Below, piece by piece: positions 52,540 to 56,474 of a stretch of 56,474 nucleotides of DNA (its first letter is position 1; each line of letters opens with the position of its first letter). The stretch lies in contig CAYQVB010000061.1 of assembly GCA_964420925.1 (NCBI GenBank), forward strand, positions 1 to 56,474, given 5' to 3'. Position numbers and translations under genes: made by a program. Under the pieces are notes generated by a model. That model worked only from the letters and a program-made list of their open reading frames with translations. It was not told the DNA's origin and made no database searches. The DNA is from JAJEAD01 sp964420925 (lineage in GTDB: Bacteria > Pseudomonadota > Gammaproteobacteria > HK1).

Positions 52540-54495
52540 ATGAGCCAGCCGCCACAACCATCGCGCTACACTGCGAGGAGCCATCTCGCCCAGATTCACT
52601 ATGCCTTGCGCGCCGTACGTGAAGGCAAGAAAGTGTCGTCGACCGCTCTCGTATGGCCCGTTGGGCTCGACCGTTCCATTCTCCACCGGCTGCCTATCAG
52701 CGTCCGCACCCGCAATTGCCTTTTGCACGCTCAACTAATGAAGGGGGAGACCTCGCTCAGGGCGGTGGATCTGCTCCACCTACCAAATTTCGGGCGCACA
52801 TCTCTTGCAGACCTGCTCCTCAACGTGGAGAAGTTCCTCCTCGATTGCACTCTTGACGACAGGTCACCATCCACTCATCCACCCCGCTGGACAGCCAGCT
52901 CCCGAGACACCCGAAGCGATCCCACTGGCCTGCCGACGGAGACCGAATCTGCACTCAATGCGTGGAACCGAGCCGGGGAGAGCCTTCGACCACTGCTAGC
53001 CACATCGTCTGACCTTCTCGGGACTCGAACTCTCTCAGACGCTCTGCACCCGGAACTCATTCGCCTCGCTTCGAGGATGGGAATAGCCCCGACTCTCCAA
53101 GCAATCAGTGTCAACGAAACGACCCAAGGAACACACAGTCTGCCTGTCCTCGTTGCGATCCGTCTTCGCCAGACCCTAAATGCCACCTCAGAGAGATGGC
53201 ACGCTATCATTCGAAGCCGACTTATTCAGACGCCACCCGCCACACTCGAAGAAGTCGGTATTCAGCTTGGTGTCACGCGAGAACGCATCCGGCAGATTCA
53301 GGCCATCCTCGAACGGAAGATCAAAGTAGCCCTCGGCGAAGAACTTCGAGTCATTGCATCAACGTTGCACGATCAGCTCGATCCTTTGGTCGAAGCACGC
53401 GAGCTGGAGCGTCGAATTGACGATGTTGTGCCGGACGAATCGCCCGTGGTCACTAGTTTCTTTCGCATGGCGCTGCTCCGCACCATGGGGTTTACTCTGG
53501 AAAACGGCGTGTATATCGACGAGCGCGCCGAAGAGGTGCTCCGCAGCATCAGGTCTCGTGCCCGAGCACTCGCCGATGACGTCGGTCTCGTGAATGAACA
53601 ACAACTCATCGAGATTCTTCCCGATGAGAGATGGCAACGCTTTTGGCCGCGACTGCGCGAGCGCAGTGATCTTCACAACTTCTATGGCGTGCTAGCCGTT
53701 CGAGACACCGCCAAGGCTCGAGTAAAAGCGGCACTGCTGTCCATCGGACGCCCAGCGACCCGGGAAGAGATCGGCTCTGTCTGCGGCTTTGAGAAAAGTC
53801 GGGTAGGTGCGTATCTGTCGAACGTCCCCAGTGTAGTCAGAGCGGACAAGAAGCGATGGGGGCTGAGAGAGTGGATTGACGACGAGTATGACGGGATAGT
53901 CGGAGAGATCATCCAACGCATCGAAGAAGACGGAGGCGCCACCACGATTGAGAGACTGATGACGGAGCTGCCGAGCAAGTTCAACGTCAGCCCGGTCAGC
54001 GTACGTGCCTACATGCAAACGCCGAGGTTTGAGATCCGGAACGGCTCTGTCAGCTTGGCGAACACCTCGTCGGTCCAGCTCCGACATCTCGATGACGTCA
54101 TCCACGGACGCGACTACCGCGACGCCCCCTACTGGACATTCGTCGTGGAGAGCCGCTACCTCGAAGGATATAGCGTGGTTGGCGTCCCCCCGGAGTTCGC
54201 AAAAGCACTCGGATGCAGCCCCGACTCAGGCTTGGGGGTCCGAATCGAGAACCTTCCAGACTGCCGAGAGCTGTCCTTGCGTTGGCGCCTGGCCTCGACG
54301 ACGGGTGCATCACTCGGATACGTGGCCGAGCCGCTTCGCCAACTCGGCCTGCATCCCGGGGATCGTGCGAGGGTGACCATCAAGGGGACGCGCTCGGCCG
54401 AGCTGAGCGCAGAGGACGGCGGCGCCCAGCCCCCTCCGTCCGGGGAGGCTGACGCCACCCTGGCACGCATTCTGCGGCGTCGCAGATCGCTATAG
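52540..54495 (+). CDS. Large DNA-binding regulator with alpha-CTD-like and sigma-region-4-like domains
   Basis: A 651-residue protein. Residues about 50-95 resemble the RNA polymerase alpha C-terminal domain (LPISVRTRNCLLHAQLMKGE, then LHLPNFGRTSLADLL), a helix-hairpin-helix DNA-binding fold. Residues about 232-262 match sigma region 4 (TLEEVGIQLGVTRERIRQIQ). Further winged-helix-like segments occur near 395-450 (GRPATREEIGSVCGFEKSRV). The C-terminus has a small beta-barrel-like piece. It could sense or anchor on DNA or polymerase. It sits between the methyltransferase and the helicase, two bases before the helicase start. The start at 52540 is the first ATG; GTG at 52519 is an alternative. 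Confidence 0.7.
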   Translation: MSQPPQPSRYTARSHLAQIHYALRAVREGKKVSSTALVWPVGLDRSILHRLPISVRTRNCLLHAQLMKGETSLRAVDLLHLPNFGRTSLADLLLNVEKFLLDCTLDDRSPSTHPPRWTASSRDTRSDPTGLPTETESALNAWNRAGESLRPLLATSSDLLGTRTLSDALHPELIRLASRMGIAPTLQAISVNETTQGTHSLPVLVAIRLRQTLNATSERWHAIIRSRLIQTPPATLEEVGIQLGVTRERIRQIQAILERKIKVALGEELRVIASTLHDQLDPLVEARELERRIDDVVPDESPVVTSFFRMALLRTMGFTLENGVYIDERAEEVLRSIRSRARALADDVGLVNEQQLIEILPDERWQRFWPRLRERSDLHNFYGVLAVRDTAKARVKAALLSIGRPATREEIGSVCGFEKSRVGAYLSNVPSVVRADKKRWGLREWIDDEYDGIVGEIIQRIEEDGGATTIERLMTELPSKFNVSPVSVRAYMQTPRFEIRNGSVSLANTSSVQLRHLDDVIHGRDYRDAPYWTFVVESRYLEGYSVVGVPPEFAKALGCSPDSGLGVRIENLPDCRELSLRWRLASTTGASLGYVAEPLRQLGLHPGDRARVTIKGTRSAELSAEDGGAQPPPSGEADATLARILRRRRSL

Positions 54496-54497
54496 CC

Positions 54498-56378
54498 ATG
54501 CTCACCAACGAACGGACCCTGGAGCCCGGCCTTTTCAGACTGCCCGACGCACGCGTCGAGAGGCGTGTGTTCATACCGGGATTCCGCGCAGCGAAATGCG
54601 TTCGGGGTGCCTTCGGCTGGTTCACCGCCGGGTGGATCGAGCGACTGGCCCCAGGACTTGCAATCTACCTCAATCGTGATGAGGCACAACCAATCGAGTT
54701 CACCGTCGCGCCGGCGTTGTTCCCCAACGAACGACTCGCCATAGAACGAGGCGTCCAGATGAGTGAGGAGCAAGCAGTTGCGCTCGTCGCCGAGGTGTTC
54801 ATCGAGGGTCGAGCCAGCGCCACTCCGCTCGCTCGACATGCGCTCGATTGTCTGTCCTGGATGATTGCCACTGAGAGGCTACAGCTTCGCATCGCGGTGC
54901 CGACACCCGAATCGAACTACCACCCGAAACTCTGGCTCTTCGACGATGGCGAGAATCAGGTGCTCGCGCGCGGGTCCGGAAACGCCACCGGCCGAGGCGT
55001 GGCCACCGGTGTCGAGCATCTCGACATCGACGTATCTTGGCTTCCGGAGAGCGAACGTAGGGTCAAGTCCGGCGTCGCCATGCTGAATGACTGGTCTCAA
55101 GGGAACAGTCCAGGACTCATGAAAGTGTTCAAGCTGCCAGACGCCCTCGCCGAAGACATCATCAAGACGGCCCCCGAGCAACCGCCCCAACCGAATGATT
55201 ACGAAAAATTCGCGCCGCACCATGTTGCCGATGCACGACCAGCGTATCGTGCGAATCGCCGGCTACTCATACCCGAGACCCTGGAGTGGACGAAAGGCCC
55301 ATACGCCCATCAAGATGAAGCCGTCAAGGGCTGGGAGGAAGGAGACGCCCCCGAGAGCGGGGTGATCGCGATGGCGACCGGTGCGGGGAAGACCCTCACC
55401 GCACTCATCTGCGCGACCCGATACCAAGATCGCCTCAACGGCCAGCCGCTCCTGATCGTCGTCTCCGCACCGTCCGTCCCGCTCATCATGCAGTGGTGCG
55501 AAGAGGTGAAGAAGTTTGGCGTGACTCCTATTGCCCCGAGTCTGGCGGCGAACACCGATCGGACGCTCACCCGGCTCTTCCGGGGCCTTCGAGGTGGTGG
55601 CACCCACGTCGCCGTCGTGACGAACGCCCTTCTGTGCACACCGAGCTTTCAAACGACGGTCTCGGAGAAACTCCGCACCCGGGATGGTCCTATCCCAACG
55701 ATGCTGATCGCAGACGAGGCCCATTCGCTCGGGGCGGAATCGTTCATCCGGAATAAGCCCCAGTTCTTCGAGAAACGCCTCGCCCTCTCCGCAACGCCAG
55801 AGCGCCAGTACGATCCGGATGGGACGGAAGAGATATTCAAGTTCTTCGGACCGACAGTGTACGAGTTCGGCCTGGACCGCGCCATCGGATTCTGCTTGGT
55901 CCCGTACCGATACTACGTTCACGCATGCACGCTGAGCGGAAATGAACTGGAGGAGTTCGAACGGCTTTCGCAACGAATCGGTGCCGCGATGGGCTCCGGG
56001 GCGAGCGAAGAGGACACCGGACTGCAAGGTTTGCTGATCGCGCGCCGGCGAATCATCGAGACCGCACGGAGCAAGATCGATCTACTGCGGGAGGTGCTGG
56101 TCCGCCGTGACCCACGACACCTCGAACATGCACTCATCTACGCATCGGCGAAGAACCCCGAGCAGTTCGATGAAATCGGTGCATTGCTGACCGAACTCAA
56201 CGTCAGGTGGGCCCCGGTCACCCAGGAGACCACAAGGAACCCGAAGCTGCTCGCCCGAATTCTCGACTCGTTCGCAAAAGGCGCCAACCAAGTGCTGCTT
56301 GCGAAGAAGGTGCTCGATGAGGGAGTCGACATCCCTAGTGTAGTGTCCTTAACAAAACGGTTTTTAAGGTGTTTTTAG
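54498..56378 (+). pseudogene. PLD-nuclease/DEAH-helicase restriction-type protein, truncated by an IS element
   Basis: The reading frame encodes 626 residues. The N-terminal part has a phospholipase-D-like active-site pattern (H142-P-K144 in YHPKLWLF, then GSGNATGRG at 159-167). The helicase has Walker A ATGAGKT at 293-299, DEAH at 406-409 and SAT at 431-433; part of the second RecA domain reaches LLAKKVLDEGVDIPSV. Family members continue with the VQRRGR motif VI, but here the frame enters IS630-family DNA at 56343 and ends after 12 foreign codons. It resembles phosphorothioation-system restriction enzymes. Loss of motif VI should abolish helicase activity. Confidence 0.85.
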
Positions 56379-56474
56379 TAATGCCGATCGGCCCCGACGG
56401 ACCTTTTCGACGATCTCCTCGACCGTCTTTGTCCACACCAAGGCTCGAGGGTTTTCGTTGTAGCTCTGTAGATA
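56343..56474. mobile_element. Left end of an IS630-family insertion sequence
   Basis: The element begins with GTGTCCTTAACAAAACGG right after a TA dinucleotide (56341-56342), the target typically duplicated by IS630/Tc1-type elements. It carries the end of a transposase gene on the minus strand and continues beyond the window, so the other end and the target duplication cannot be seen. Confidence 0.8.
56364..56474 (-). CDS. IS630-family transposase, C-terminal part
   Basis: The minus strand reads YLQSYNENPRALVWTKTVEE and IVEKVRRGRSALLKTP before a TAA at 56364-56366. The NENPxxxxWTKT...I pattern is the standard C-terminus of IS630-family DDE transposases. Only 36 codons are inside the window; the catalytic domain lies outside it. 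Confidence 0.85.
   Translation of the reverse strand, partial: YLQSYNENPRALVWTKTVEEIVEKVRRGRSALLKTP

Noticed and set aside
1..56474. CRISPR array, rRNA or tRNA genes
   Set aside because: No regularly spaced repeats, no rRNA-like conserved stretches and no tRNA cloverleaf with a T-loop motif were noticed on reading either strand.

Overview
The window is 56 kb of GC-rich DNA (my impression is 63-67 % over most of its length) with short intergenic gaps and many 4-base ATGA gene overlaps. The 5-aminolevulinate synthase at 1373-2584 is the single-enzyme C4 (Shemin) type normally found in Alphaproteobacteria. With the wealth of phytanoyl-CoA-type dioxygenases, luciferase-like (LLM) monooxygenases, CoA-transferase and methylated-amine genes, this points to a heterotrophic alphaproteobacterium, perhaps marine or host-associated. 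That assignment is inference; no rRNA, tRNA or CRISPR array was seen.

Layout. (1) 51-2584: a creatinase-like M24 protein and ALA synthase. (2) 2585-9470: an accessory patch, partly of lower GC, with a gamma-glutamylcyclotransferase, a DUF1828 gene pair, two decayed genes (an AlbA/ATP-binding regulator and a CaiB/BaiF CoA-transferase), an XRE regulator with a palindromic operator, an AbiEii-type nucleotidyltransferase pair and a fragment of an aldo/keto reductase. (3) 9471-25200: scattered catabolic and secondary-metabolism enzymes: glutamine amidotransferase, two LLM flavin enzymes, SDR, a KARI-like protein with altered active-site residues, two phytanoyl-CoA dioxygenases, a PLP decarboxylase, D-aminoacylase, a sarcosine/dimethylglycine-dehydrogenase-like flavoprotein, a Uma2 nuclease-fold protein and an aldo/keto reductase. 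(4) 25207-37024: a PotABCD-like transporter, an old-yellow-enzyme/TMA-dehydrogenase-like protein, an IPMDH-like dehydrogenase, a BisC/TorZ-like molybdoenzyme, an aldehyde dehydrogenase and an alcohol dehydrogenase fragment. Together they suggest uptake and oxidation of N-methylated osmolytes or polyamines. (5) 37292-42510: two Hsp20 genes, a Gfo/Idh/MocA oxidoreductase, VapBC, an MFS transporter and an MNT/HEPN pair.

(6) 43558 to the right edge is the most interesting part: a LexA-family repressor with a possible SOS box, then a tightly coupled run of eight genes: PP-loop sulfurtransferase (DndC/SspD-like), cysteine desulfurase (DndA/SspA-like), GHKL-fold ATPase, two unrecognised proteins, a phosphorothioation-associated methyltransferase-like protein, a large regulator joining an RNA-polymerase alpha-CTD-like domain to a sigma-region-4-like helix-turn-helix, and a PLD-nuclease/DEAH-helicase restriction-type protein. 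It has the sulfur-mobilising half and the restriction-like half of a DNA phosphorothioate system, but DndB, DndD, DndE, SspB and SspC are absent from the visible part. I propose it as a variant sulfur-based DNA modification and defence system in which the GHKL ATPase and the two unknown proteins replace the usual DNA-handling subunits. The helicase is cut at 56342 by an IS630-family element running off the window, so the restriction arm is probably inactive in this strain.
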